NCBI GenBank assembly: GCA_022837205.1
Contig: JALHEL010000024.1
Span: 1 to 15,032, forward strand
Direction of reading: 5' to 3'
From: Leptolinea sp.
Lineage (GTDB): Bacteria; Chloroflexota; Anaerolineae; Anaerolineales; Anaerolineaceae
Length of the DNA: 15,032 bases
A program made the translations under genes and the position numbers. The notes beneath the pieces were generated by a model, which worked only from the letters and a program-made list of their open reading frames with translations, searched no databases and was not told where the DNA came from. Below, one piece after another: positions 7,346-14,548 of this stretch. Position 1 is the stretch's first letter; every line of letters begins with the position of its first letter.

Positions 7346-7936
7346 TTATTCTCCTTTCATCCAATTGCGACCTTCATTAAAAGCTTTTATATTTAAATCA
7401 ACGTATTTTTTAGGGACCCGTTCTTTTATGACTTCTTCCCATATCTTAGGGTCGATATTAAAAAGTGCGGATATTGCTCCGAGAAGAACAATATTCAAAA
7501 CTTTTGAATTTCCGACTTTCAATGCCAACTCAACTGCCGGAATTTCATGAACATTTTTCGAAGTCTTACGCAAAGATTCTTCGATGACCTCATCGGTCGG
7601 ATATTCGGCAAGTCCGCTTGAAACCAACACAGGGAATATTTTCTGCTGATTCATCAGGATTGTACCGGTTGATTTTACTTGACCGAGATGGCGGAGCGCT
7701 TCCAGCTCTTCGAATGCGATCAGATAATCCACCCGTCCCTCCGGTACGATCGGCGAGTAAACAATTTCACCCCATCGAACATGGCTGAGTACCGCGCCTC
7801 CCCGAACCGAAAGTCCAAGCAGATCGGATTTTTTTACGTCATATCCTGCTGCAAAACCGACCGCAGCCATAATTTCACTTGCTAAGACAGTACCCTGTCC
7901 GCCTACTCCTGTAATTAAAAAATTGATCGTTTCCAT
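7346..7936 (-). CDS. iorB: Indolepyruvate:ferredoxin oxidoreductase, beta (gamma-type) subunit
   Basis: The 196-residue protein is the small subunit that partners the adjacent large subunit in oxidative decarboxylation of aryl-pyruvates to aryl-acetyl-CoA. It has the pyruvate-ferredoxin oxidoreductase gamma-type domain: NFLITGVGGQGTVLASEIM, then KKSDLLGLSVRGGAVLSHVR and YSPIVPEGRVDYLIAFE, which are hallmark IorB stretches. The start at 7936 (METINFLIT) is chosen because AAGGA lies just upstream and the family begins there. A longer in-frame start at 8068 would overlap iorA heavily and adds non-conserved residues. It follows iorA by 19 bases and precedes the racemase by 6, so it is clearly in the same operon. 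No cofactor cysteines are expected in this subunit. Confidence 0.95.
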   Translation of the reverse strand: METINFLITGVGGQGTVLASEIMAAVGFAAGYDVKKSDLLGLSVRGGAVLSHVRWGEIVYSPIVPEGRVDYLIAFEELEALRHLGQVKSTGTILMNQQKIFPVLVSSGLAEYPTDEVIEESLRKTSKNVHEIPAVELALKVGNSKVLNIVLLGAISALFNIDPKIWEEVIKERVPKKYVDLNIKAFNEGRNWMKGE

Positions 7937-7955
7937 AAAGTTTTTCCTTGTCTGT

Positions 7956-9743
7956 TTATGAGGCTTGGGTTGATACAATTGCTTTCCGCGGACAAACTTG
8001 AGCACAGATTCCGCATCCGACACAAAGGACAGGATCAATAGATGATTTTCGTCTCCCCGTTTTTTCATCCACGATATCCGATCGGGCTATTGCAGAACAA
8101 CCTAATTTGAAACAGGTACCGCAGCCATTGCAATTTGAAGTCACTGTATATGCGGGTTTCAGATTATTTCCGACAAAGAAGCAGGGGCCTTCGACGATGA
8201 TAAAGGATAAACCATCATGATTTAAGCCTTCTTTTATTGCCGAATCCACACTTTTCACGTCAAAAGCATTTGCTTTAAGGACGTGCTCAACTCCGATTGC
8301 TCTGACCATTTTTTCGATATCTACCCGTGTTCCTTTTCCCCTAAGTGTGTAGTCGACACCGGGATGATCTTGATGTCCGGTCATTGCAGTGGTTGAATTA
8401 TCCAATACCATCAATGTGACATTGCTTCCGTTGTGAACCATGTTCAGCAACGGAGTCACGCCATTGTGAAAGAAAGTCGAATCCCCGACTATACCGATAA
8501 TTTTTTGGCCGGTTTTCTCAATTCCGCCGATTTCGAAACCATGTGCAACGCCAAAACCGGCGCCCATTGATCCCATAAAATCGGTAGCGTAAAAGGGAGC
8601 TAAAGCGCCCAAGTTATAACAGCCGATGTCGCTGACAATGATGACATCCTTCATTTTGGCGAGGTTATAAAATGTACTTCGATGAGGACAACCGGGGCAT
8701 AAAACCGGAGATCTTCCGGGAAGATTTTCGGGAGTTACATCTCGTTGTTCAGCGACTTTCTCCCAAGGAATAATTCCCGCTTTCGCACAGGCTCTTTCAA
8801 TATCGCCGGTCAATAATTCTCCGTATCGGGGGAATATATCCTTTCCGATGCAATTGATCCCCATTGCTTTTACCTGTTGTTCGATAAAGGGATCCAATTC
8901 TTCGATGACCATAACCTGATCGACTCCCGCCGCTAATTCACGGATTAAACCTTCGGGAAGGGGGTAGGTCATTCCGAGCTTTAGAAAAGTCGCATTCGGA
9001 AATATTTCACGCGCATAATGATAAACCGGACCGGATGCGATTATTCCCAATTTTCGATCTCCCCATTCCAAACGGTTAATGGAAATTTTATTGGAAACAT
9101 CCACCAACTTTATCAGGCGATCTTCAATCATGGGTCGTTTTTTCTTTGCCAACATTGCCGAACAAACATATTTATCCTGATCTCTGACCCATTTTTCGGG
9201 AATTTTTTCATCATCCCAATTTCTTTCCCCGATTTCAACCGGTGAAGCGGAATGGGCAACGCGCATACATGTGCGATATAAAACCGGCACATCCCATTCT
9301 TCTGACATTTCAAGAGCAATTTTTACAAAATCTTTTGCTTCCTGACTGTCGGAAGGTTCAAGCAAAGGCATTTTAGCAAAAGGTGCATAATGCCTGTTAT
9401 CCTGCTCGTTTTGAGAACTGAACATGCCCGGATCGTCTGCTACAACGATTACCAAGCCGGCTCGCACGCCTGTATAGACGGCAAAGAAGAATGCATCGGC
9501 AGCGACATTCATGCCGACCTGTTTCATCGTTGTAATGGAACGCTGGCCGGCATAGGCGGCTCCGATGGCTGCTTCCGTGGCAACTTTTTCATTTGTAGAC
9601 CATTCCGCATAAATTTCTTTATACTGAACGATATTTTCCAAGATTTCCGAGCTGGGTGTCCCTGGGTATCCGGTGGCAACTTTTACTCCTGCCTCGTAAG
9701 CGCCTCGCGCAAGAGCTTCGTTCCCTGTCATCAATTTTTTCAT
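7956..9743 (-). CDS. iorA: Indolepyruvate:ferredoxin oxidoreductase, alpha subunit
   Basis: The 595-residue protein is the large subunit of an anaerobic, ferredoxin-linked 2-oxo acid oxidoreductase that prefers aromatic 2-oxo acids in studied examples. The N-terminal domain begins LMTGNEALARGAYEAGVKV and has GYPGTPSSEI. The thiamine diphosphate site is GDSTFFHNGVTPLLN (420-434) with LDNS at 447-450 and GHQDHPG after it. The C-terminus carries two ferredoxin-type motifs: Cys538, 541, 544, 549 and Cys574, 577, 580, 584. In the first cluster the residue after the last Cys is Ser where Pro is usual. An excellent AAGGAG site precedes the ATG. It is the first gene after a 650-base non-coding region with a strong candidate promoter, so it probably leads its operon, with reduced ferredoxin as the product. 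Confidence 0.96.
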   Translation of the reverse strand: MKKLMTGNEALARGAYEAGVKVATGYPGTPSSEILENIVQYKEIYAEWSTNEKVATEAAIGAAYAGQRSITTMKQVGMNVAADAFFFAVYTGVRAGLVIVVADDPGMFSSQNEQDNRHYAPFAKMPLLEPSDSQEAKDFVKIALEMSEEWDVPVLYRTCMRVAHSASPVEIGERNWDDEKIPEKWVRDQDKYVCSAMLAKKKRPMIEDRLIKLVDVSNKISINRLEWGDRKLGIIASGPVYHYAREIFPNATFLKLGMTYPLPEGLIRELAAGVDQVMVIEELDPFIEQQVKAMGINCIGKDIFPRYGELLTGDIERACAKAGIIPWEKVAEQRDVTPENLPGRSPVLCPGCPHRSTFYNLAKMKDVIIVSDIGCYNLGALAPFYATDFMGSMGAGFGVAHGFEIGGIEKTGQKIIGIVGDSTFFHNGVTPLLNMVHNGSNVTLMVLDNSTTAMTGHQDHPGVDYTLRGKGTRVDIEKMVRAIGVEHVLKANAFDVKSVDSAIKEGLNHDGLSFIIVEGPCFFVGNNLKPAYTVTSNCNGCGTCFKLGCSAIARSDIVDEKTGRRKSSIDPVLCVGCGICAQVCPRKAIVSTQAS

Positions 9744-9809
9744 ATTTTCTCCTTAATCCTCAATACTCAAATCAATAAAAACTGTGAATCTATTGGCATA
9801 AACAAAATA

Positions 9810-9827
9810 ACCAAGAAAAATCTTGGT
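9810..9827 (-). promoter_or_regulatory. Leader hairpin 1 before iorA (terminator/attenuator-like)
   Basis: In the transcript ACCAAGA pairs with UCUUGGU across a UUUU loop and is followed by UAUUUUGUUUAU, a broken U-rich tract. The shape is terminator-like but the stem is only 7 bp. It lies about 65 bases before the iorA ATG, so it could be an attenuator in the leader. Confidence 0.45.
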
Positions 9828-9835
9828 CACATATT

Positions 9836-9856
9836 AATCTATGCTATGCATAGATT
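9836..9856 (-). repeat. Leader hairpin 2 before iorA (9-bp perfect inverted repeat)
   Basis: AATCTATGC and its exact complement flank a three-base TAT centre. It sits 8 bases from hairpin 1. It could fold in RNA or serve as a protein-binding dyad; the sequence alone does not decide. Confidence 0.5.
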
Positions 9857-9859
9857 GTC

Positions 9860-9885
9860 CTCAGCAGAAGGTGTTACTGCTTGAG
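9860..9885 (-). repeat. Leader hairpin 3 before iorA (8-bp stem with one bulge)
   Basis: In the transcript CUCAAGCAG can pair with CUGCUGAG, with one unpaired A and a nine-base loop. Only four bases separate it from hairpin 2, so hairpins 1 to 3 lie in an almost continuous row. Confidence 0.35.
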
Positions 9886-9948
9886 ACGTATTCGGATTAT
9901 TTGAACAGTGGGTAAACTAACGGATTGTAAAAAGTTGAATAAAAGGAG

Positions 9949-9970
9949 TTCTGAAAAAAAACTTTCAGAA
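9949..9970 (-). repeat. Leader hairpin 4 (8-bp perfect inverted repeat around a homopolymer)
   Basis: TTCTGAAA and TTTCAGAA flank a six-base loop, with an eight-base A run on the plus strand (T run in the minus-strand transcript) crossing the loop. It lies about 85 bases downstream of the predicted minus-strand transcription start. Confidence 0.45.
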
Positions 9971-10062
9971 TTTTCAATTTTAGAATTATTTCGAGAGAAG
10001 TTTTCCTGTAAATGAAACATTTTTGGATAATTTTTCTTTCTCTAATTTTGGAATCCTTTCTA

Positions 10063-10090
10063 ATTCTAAATGGTTCTTCAATTCTGTCAA
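10063..10090 (-). promoter_or_regulatory. Candidate sigma-70-type promoter for the iorA operon
   Basis: The minus strand has a perfect TTGACA (-35, 10085-10090), a 16-base spacer and TAGAAT (-10, 10063-10068, five of six consensus bases). The predicted start near 10055 would give a leader of about 310 bases before iorA. It is the best promoter match seen in the window, and it sits in the only large gap upstream of iorA. Confidence 0.6.
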
Positions 10091-10105
10091 GGATGAACTT
10101 GAGGA

Positions 10106-10134
10106 TTGACAAGGCTATTTACACTTGTTCTGAT
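10106..10134 (+). promoter_or_regulatory. Weaker plus-strand promoter candidate
   Basis: TTGACA (10106-10111), a 17-base spacer and TCTGAT (10129-10134, four of six consensus bases) face away from iorA. No plus-strand gene follows. Its -35 box mirrors the minus-strand -35 box, forming a TGTCAA-N15-TTGACA dyad (10085-10111) that could also be an operator. Confidence 0.3.
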
Positions 10135-10291
10135 AGCAGCCATTTCAAAATGTCTTATTTTCAAAGTTGGAAAGATTCAAATTTTGAATCACAAGCTGAT
10201 GAATAAACAAGTTTTACAAAGATCTTTTGAGAATAATATAGAGATAATCTTCGATCGGATATCATCGGTGTTTGCATCATACCGAAATGAA

Positions 10292-10317
10292 ATTATCTGA
10301 AGGCAGATAATATTTTT
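10292..10317 (+). terminator. Candidate intrinsic terminator (plus strand), possibly bidirectional
   Basis: ATTATCTG pairs with CAGATAAT across an AAGG loop and is followed on the plus strand by A and five T bases. The same hairpin read on the minus strand is followed by the weaker TTCATTTC, so it may also end the xdh-deaminase transcript. The stem is A/T-rich. Confidence 0.4.
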
Positions 10318-10391
10318 ACCGTTCGTTTGTAATTTAAAAATTGCATTCCAAAACGAATTTTGAGATCAGTTGTCTTATTGCTTTCTACCAA

Positions 10392-10868
10392 TTATTTTTT
10401 CCAAAACCTGAGGTGAAGTGCAACGATTTCCTCTTCAACTTTTGGGAAAGGTCCAAGCAAATTTATTTTTTTCTGTCCCGCCTGTATCACTTTTGCTGCA
10501 CCCATATTGAAAGTCGGATTCTTCTCATCGGCACCGGTCATTTCCAATAATTTTCCTTCGGTAATTCCGAAGACGATACAACCGATATTAGCCCAATAAA
10601 TTGCACCTGTACACATTGGGCAAGGTTCGACAGTTGTATATAAGGTACATTCAGCAAGTTTGGCTTTATCATACGTCTGGCTTGCGAGTGAGGCAATCAT
10701 ACGTTCAGCATGAGCTGTTGCGTCATGCAATTCTCGTTCCCTGTTTCCCTGTTCCATTAATATTGTGCCGTCTGCATCGACTAAAATGGCACCGAAAGGC
10801 GTATTACCCTCAGCAACGGCTTGTTTGGCAACTTCATTAGCTTTTCGAAGATAAGCGATATGATCCAT
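10392..10868 (-). CDS. Zinc nucleobase/nucleoside deaminase (guanine deaminase-like, CMP/dCMP deaminase fold)
   Basis: The 158-residue protein has the cytidine/deoxycytidylate deaminase fold. NTPFGAILVD is followed by ATAHAERM, with zinc ligand His53 and proton-shuttling Glu55, and by EPCPMCTGAIYWAN, with zinc ligands Cys83 and Cys86. Small guanine deaminases such as Bacillus GuaD share this size and the GAIYWA stretch. Its place 8 bases after xdhC fits a purine role, since deaminating guanine gives xanthine for the dehydrogenase. The LLEMTG...NPTF stretch belongs to a subgroup whose substrate I do not know, so adenine, cytosine or a pterin are alternatives. The ATG at 10868 is preferred because GAGGG lies six bases upstream. 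A GTG at 10880, overlapping the xdhC stop, would add four residues. Confidence 0.85.
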   Translation of the reverse strand: MDHIAYLRKANEVAKQAVAEGNTPFGAILVDADGTILMEQGNRERELHDATAHAERMIASLASQTYDKAKLAECTLYTTVEPCPMCTGAIYWANIGCIVFGITEGKLLEMTGADEKNPTFNMGAAKVIQAGQKKINLLGPFPKVEEEIVALHLRFWKK

Positions 10869-10876
10869 TTTTTCCC

Positions 10877-11347
10877 TCACGAATTGACTCCGATAACTTT
10901 ATCCAATGCATTAATGATATTTTCGTAACCCGTGCAACGGCATAGATGTCCGGAAACCCGTTCACGTAATTCTTCCCGGGTATATTTTTTCCCGCTATTG
11001 CAAAGCTCCACACCCGTCAGGATTAAACCCGGTGTGCAGAAACCACACTGAATGGCCGCCTCATCAATAAAAGCTTGTTGTATCGGATGCAAAGATCCAT
11101 CTTTTGCCCGAACGCCTTCAAGGGTGAGGATATCATGACCTTCAACCCAATCTGCTAAGTAGATACAACTGTTGATCGATTTTCCATCGAGTAAGACTGT
11201 GCATGCTCCACATTCACCGGCTTCACAGCCTTTTTTGACACTTGTCATACCAAGATTACGCAGAATATCAGTTAAGCTTTCTCCCTCAGAGAATGTTGTG
11301 GTGACAGGTTTCCCATTCAAAATAAAATTTATTTCTTTAAAGCCCAT
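10877..11347 (-). CDS. xdhC: Xanthine dehydrogenase 2Fe-2S subunit
   Basis: The 156-residue protein carries the two [2Fe-2S] clusters that pass electrons from the molybdenum site to FAD. The plant-ferredoxin-like cluster uses Cys41, 46, 49 and 61 (KKGCEAGECGACTVLLDG). The helical second domain uses Cys101, 104, 136 and 138 (QCGFCTPGLIL and GHLCRCTGYENI). All eight are present, so the subunit looks intact. The start at 11347 is chosen because GGAGGT lies just upstream and the family begins there (MGFKEINFILNG). An upstream in-frame start at 11395 would extend deep into xdhB. The gene overlaps the end of xdhB by 11 bases, indicating coupled translation. The closest remembered relative is E. coli XdhC. 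It acts in the cytoplasm as part of the XdhABC complex. Confidence 0.95.
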   Translation of the reverse strand: MGFKEINFILNGKPVTTTFSEGESLTDILRNLGMTSVKKGCEAGECGACTVLLDGKSINSCIYLADWVEGHDILTLEGVRAKDGSLHPIQQAFIDEAAIQCGFCTPGLILTGVELCNSGKKYTREELRERVSGHLCRCTGYENIINALDKVIGVNS

Positions 11348-12230
11348 TGTTTTTACCTCCGGCTCTCTCAATCGCTTTCTTGACTGCACGAACACTCAAT
11401 GTTCGAATCAGTTGTTCACGTAATTCTCTGGATGCTCTCCAACTGTCCCGCGGGTTAAGTTCAGAAAGGACTTCTGTATGGATCTTTTGCCAAAGCATAT
11501 CATCAGCAGCCATTCCGACAACAGATGATTCAAGACGGGGACAGCGTACGGGTTTTGCAGCTGCCACGCCAAAGGCCAGATTTAATGCAGCAAGGTGAGT
11601 TTTGTCTTTTTCAAGTTTTACGGCTGCTGCGCAACCGAGTGTCGAAATTTCCATGGCATTGCGTTGCCCGAATTTAAGATAGCAACCATTCCAATTTTCA
11701 TAGTTTTCCTGTGGAATAATGATGGCGGTTAGTAATTCATGATCTGATTGCAAGGCGGTCTTTCCCGGACCAATATAAAATTCCGATATCGGAAGGATCC
11801 TTGTGCTTTCTTTAGAACGAAATTCAAGTTTAACATCCATTGCCAATAAAGATGGAGCGCTGTCAGCACTAACAGCTCCGTTGCAAAGATTGCCGCCGAT
11901 CGTTGCAACATGACGGATCTGAGAGCTACCGACCTGATTGGCAGCTTCAGCTAAAATCGGAATATACCTATTAATCAATGTATCCTGGTAAATTGTATCG
12001 AAACACGTAACGGCACCAATGACAATAGAGCGATCTTCATGCAGATGAATACCATTTAATTCGGGGATCTCACGGATACCGATGAGCACAGCGTCGCGTA
12101 ACTTACGCTGACGTAAGTGGACCATAATATCAGTACCTCCGGCAACGATTATCGCTCCCGGATATTCTCTTAGTAGATCCAATGCTTCAGCGATGCTGTG
12201 AGCAGAAAAATATTTTTGAATATCATACAT
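11337..12230 (-). CDS. xdhB: Xanthine dehydrogenase FAD-binding subunit
   Basis: The 297-residue protein matches the FAD-binding subunit of three-subunit molybdenum hydroxylases (about 292 in E. coli XdhB). The FAD phosphate-binding stretch IIVAGGTDIMVHLR is at 27-40. The second FAD motif TIGGNLCNGAVSADSAP is at 110-126, and IGPGKTAL and RNAMEISTLGCAAAV follow. The C-terminal domain has LAFGVAAAKPVRC and the family sequence DSWRASRELREQLI near its end. It starts 20 bases after xdhA, with AAAGGA upstream, and overlaps xdhC by 11 bases. It transfers electrons from the iron-sulfur clusters to the final acceptor, probably NAD+. No truncation or missing key residue is seen. Confidence 0.95.
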   Translation of the reverse strand: MYDIQKYFSAHSIAEALDLLREYPGAIIVAGGTDIMVHLRQRKLRDAVLIGIREIPELNGIHLHEDRSIVIGAVTCFDTIYQDTLINRYIPILAEAANQVGSSQIRHVATIGGNLCNGAVSADSAPSLLAMDVKLEFRSKESTRILPISEFYIGPGKTALQSDHELLTAIIIPQENYENWNGCYLKFGQRNAMEISTLGCAAAVKLEKDKTHLAALNLAFGVAAAKPVRCPRLESSVVGMAADDMLWQKIHTEVLSELNPRDSWRASRELREQLIRTLSVRAVKKAIERAGGKNNGL

Positions 12231-12250
12231 AGATAGACTTATCCTTTACA

Positions 12251-14545
12251 TCAATCGCTTATTAAACCTGCGGTACGAAAAGCATGCACCAGGTTCTGAG
12301 GATTCATTGGCAAAGCATATACCCCAACGCCGGTAGCGTGGAGGATTGCGTTTCGGATCGCCGGCGCTTGTGGGATTAATGGTGGTTCCGCTAGACCTTT
12401 GTTACCAAAGGGCCCTGACGGTTCGTAGGTTTCGATAAAAGCGGTTTCAATTTCCGGGACATCCATACTGGTTGGTATTTTATAGTCAAGAAAATTGTTA
12501 TTTAATGGGCGACCGGTTTTTTCATCGAATAACATTTGTTCTCCAAGCGCATATCCGATACCCATACCCACTCCGCCATGTAACTGAGCAGCTGCTAACT
12601 GAGGATTCAGTATCTGTCCGCTATCATGAACGGAGTAGACTTTATTGATGTGGACTTTTCCGATCGGTACATCAACTTCAAGATCGATAACGCTGACACC
12701 ATAAGAAAAACAGATATTTTGTGCTGTATAGGTTGCTTCACTGGTTATATGTTCAGTAAGAGTATGTTGATCATTAATAAAGTTCATATGCTTGCAGATC
12801 ATTGCGATGCTCATTTGTTCTCTGCCATCGTGTGTGACTATCTTTTCATTAATCAGCTTTAATTCTTCGGCAGGAACTCCCAATATCATTGCAGCTCGAT
12901 CGATCAATTTGTCTCTTAAAATTTCTGCAGCTTTTTTTACTGCGCCTCCGGAAACATAAGATTGGCGAGAAGCATAAGCACCATTGTCACGAGACTCCGG
13001 AATACTGGTGATTTCAGAAACTATTTGGCAGAAAATTGTATCGGATCCCTGCCCCAATTCGGTTGCTCCAACCTGGATAGTGGCTGTTCCATCTTCGTTC
13101 ATCATAATTCGGCAGGCTCCATTTTCAATTTGCAGAGGGTAGACGCCAGTCTTGTAGGAGAACAATGCCATTCCGATACCTTTTTTGATGTCCTTTGAAG
13201 TAAGATTGAACTCTGTATAAGCGCGGCGTTTCTCGTCCCAGCCGGACATTTCCCGTGCTTTCTGCATACAGGCACGAGCACCGTTTGATTTAACCACAAA
13301 TTTATCAAAAGGATCGATGAAATCATCAGTCATGGCGTTATGCATGCGGAAGTCGATTGGATCCCAGCCATGGGAAAGCGCTATATCGTCCATTTGACTT
13401 TCCATAGCAAACGCTAGCTGAGGAATACCATAGCCTCGCATGGCTGCAGCGGAGGGACGGGTCGTATAAGCAGTGGAAGATTCCCCGATTTGTTCACCTT
13501 TTGTCATGTATGTTTGGAAATTATTGGTAATGGCATAAGCCGCAACGGCATGAGCATGGGCTGCATAGGCGCCGCCGTTAGAATTAATACGAAGCCCTTT
13601 TCGCAAGATTGAACCGTCATCATCAACTTCTGTAAACATGCTCATATCGAAGGCATGACGAGTACGTGTGTTTATAAAGGTCTCCTCGCGAGTCAACTGA
13701 AGGGAAACGGGACGACCACCCAGACGTTTGCTAATCAAAGCCACCAATGGTTCATACATGGTATCTTGTTTGTTTCCGAAGCCACCACCGATAAAAGGTT
13801 TGATTACTCTCACGGAGCCGATGGGCATATTGATGGCATCTGCTACATTGCGACGCATAGTATGAGGGACCTGATTGCAGGAAACCACTATCATTTTTGT
13901 ACCTTCCATATAGGCAAAACAGCCGTTATTTTCCATATGGCAGGCATGAACAGCCGGAACATAGTAATGATCTCCGATCATATCCGCCTTTCCGGCGATT
14001 TCGTTCTCAGAGGAGAAATCAGCGGTATAAAAACGGACATTCCCATTGATGTCTATCGTGAAATCCATACGTGACAATTCGTTATTCGGACGGAAATCAT
14101 GCAGTACACATGAGTTTCCGATAGCTTCTTCGGGGGTCATCATAGGAGGAAATTCCTCATATTCTACCTGAACCTGTTCCGCAGCCAACAGAGCATGAAG
14201 CGGCGTATCAGCGACAACTGCAGCCACATCGTCACCATAGTAGCGAACGCGACTCTCCAAAATCAATTTATCTTTAATATCGGCATGATTCGGATCCAAT
14301 GACAGCGGATGCCCAGCAGTTGCGAAAAAATTATTGGGAACATCAAAGCATGTAATGACCATCTCAACTCCGGGCATCCGCAACGCTTTTTCACTGTCGA
14401 TTTTTTTAACCACACCGTTAGCGATCGTGCTATGCACAATTTTTACGTGTAGCGCATCTCTTGGAACAAGGTCTTCGATATATTTTGCTTGTCCTGTAAC
14501 CTTCATTAATGCGTCTATTCGCGTTACACTTTTTTTAATCCCCAT
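12251..14545 (-). CDS. xdhA: Xanthine dehydrogenase molybdopterin-binding subunit
   Basis: The 764-residue protein is the catalytic subunit, closely resembling E. coli XdhA (about 752). It has the N-terminal MKVTGQAKYIEDL and a molybdopterin site from KPFIGGGFGNKQD (249-261), AAMRGYGIPQ (367-376) and TELGQGSDT (495-503). The catalytic Glu is Glu720 in GLAEPPLIPQAPAIRN. Glu205 in HACHME and Arg370 match purine-contacting residues of bovine xanthine oxidase, supporting a purine substrate over an aldehyde. One serious oddity: between Pro516 and Gly522 only five residues (ESRDN) occur where E. coli XdhA has nineteen, including a TQDTDVTPFD stretch. The loss is in frame, right before the active-site GAYASRQS loop (DNA about 12985-13000). 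An insertion near residues 160-180 partly hides it in total length. Activity is therefore uncertain. Confidence 0.95.
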   Translation of the reverse strand: MGIKKSVTRIDALMKVTGQAKYIEDLVPRDALHVKIVHSTIANGVVKKIDSEKALRMPGVEMVITCFDVPNNFFATAGHPLSLDPNHADIKDKLILESRVRYYGDDVAAVVADTPLHALLAAEQVQVEYEEFPPMMTPEEAIGNSCVLHDFRPNNELSRMDFTIDINGNVRFYTADFSSENEIAGKADMIGDHYYVPAVHACHMENNGCFAYMEGTKMIVVSCNQVPHTMRRNVADAINMPIGSVRVIKPFIGGGFGNKQDTMYEPLVALISKRLGGRPVSLQLTREETFINTRTRHAFDMSMFTEVDDDGSILRKGLRINSNGGAYAAHAHAVAAYAITNNFQTYMTKGEQIGESSTAYTTRPSAAAMRGYGIPQLAFAMESQMDDIALSHGWDPIDFRMHNAMTDDFIDPFDKFVVKSNGARACMQKAREMSGWDEKRRAYTEFNLTSKDIKKGIGMALFSYKTGVYPLQIENGACRIMMNEDGTATIQVGATELGQGSDTIFCQIVSEITSIPESRDNGAYASRQSYVSGGAVKKAAEILRDKLIDRAAMILGVPAEELKLINEKIVTHDGREQMSIAMICKHMNFINDQHTLTEHITSEATYTAQNICFSYGVSVIDLEVDVPIGKVHINKVYSVHDSGQILNPQLAAAQLHGGVGMGIGYALGEQMLFDEKTGRPLNNNFLDYKIPTSMDVPEIETAFIETYEPSGPFGNKGLAEPPLIPQAPAIRNAILHATGVGVYALPMNPQNLVHAFRTAGLISD

Positions 14546-14548
14546 AAT

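Larger units (their letters stand above)
9744..10391. other. Structured non-coding region between the xdh and ior operons
   Basis: This 648-base stretch is visibly more A/T-rich than its flanks and contains no convincing protein gene. The short frames in it have biased composition and no ribosome binding sites. It contains a good minus-strand promoter, a weaker plus-strand promoter, four leader hairpins upstream of iorA, and a hairpin with a plus-strand U-tract near the deaminase end. A UUCG-type small hairpin at 10349-10362 lies shortly after the deaminase stop. I see no T-box (no TGGNACCGCG-like element) and no tRNA. Confidence 0.7.

Noticed and set aside
7937..8068. Longer start for iorB at 8068
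   Set aside because: It would overlap iorA by more than 100 bases and adds non-conserved residues; the ATG at 7936 has an AAGGA site and the family N-terminus.
9744..10055. T-box or known amino-acid riboswitch before iorA
   Set aside because: No TGGNACCGCG-like T-box sequence and no aptamer core that I recognise.
9897..10112. Minus-strand open frame of 71 codons in the gap before iorA
   Set aside because: Composition is dominated by Ile, Lys, Phe and Arg as expected for random A/T-rich DNA, there is no ribosome binding site, and it crosses the predicted promoter and leader hairpins.
10012..10550. Several short plus-strand open frames between the two operons
   Set aside because: They overlap each other, the promoter region or the deaminase gene, lack ribosome binding sites and resemble no family.
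11348..11395. Longer start for xdhC at 11395
   Set aside because: The extra 16 residues are the xdhB coding sequence read in another frame; the ATG at 11347 has a strong GGAGGT site.
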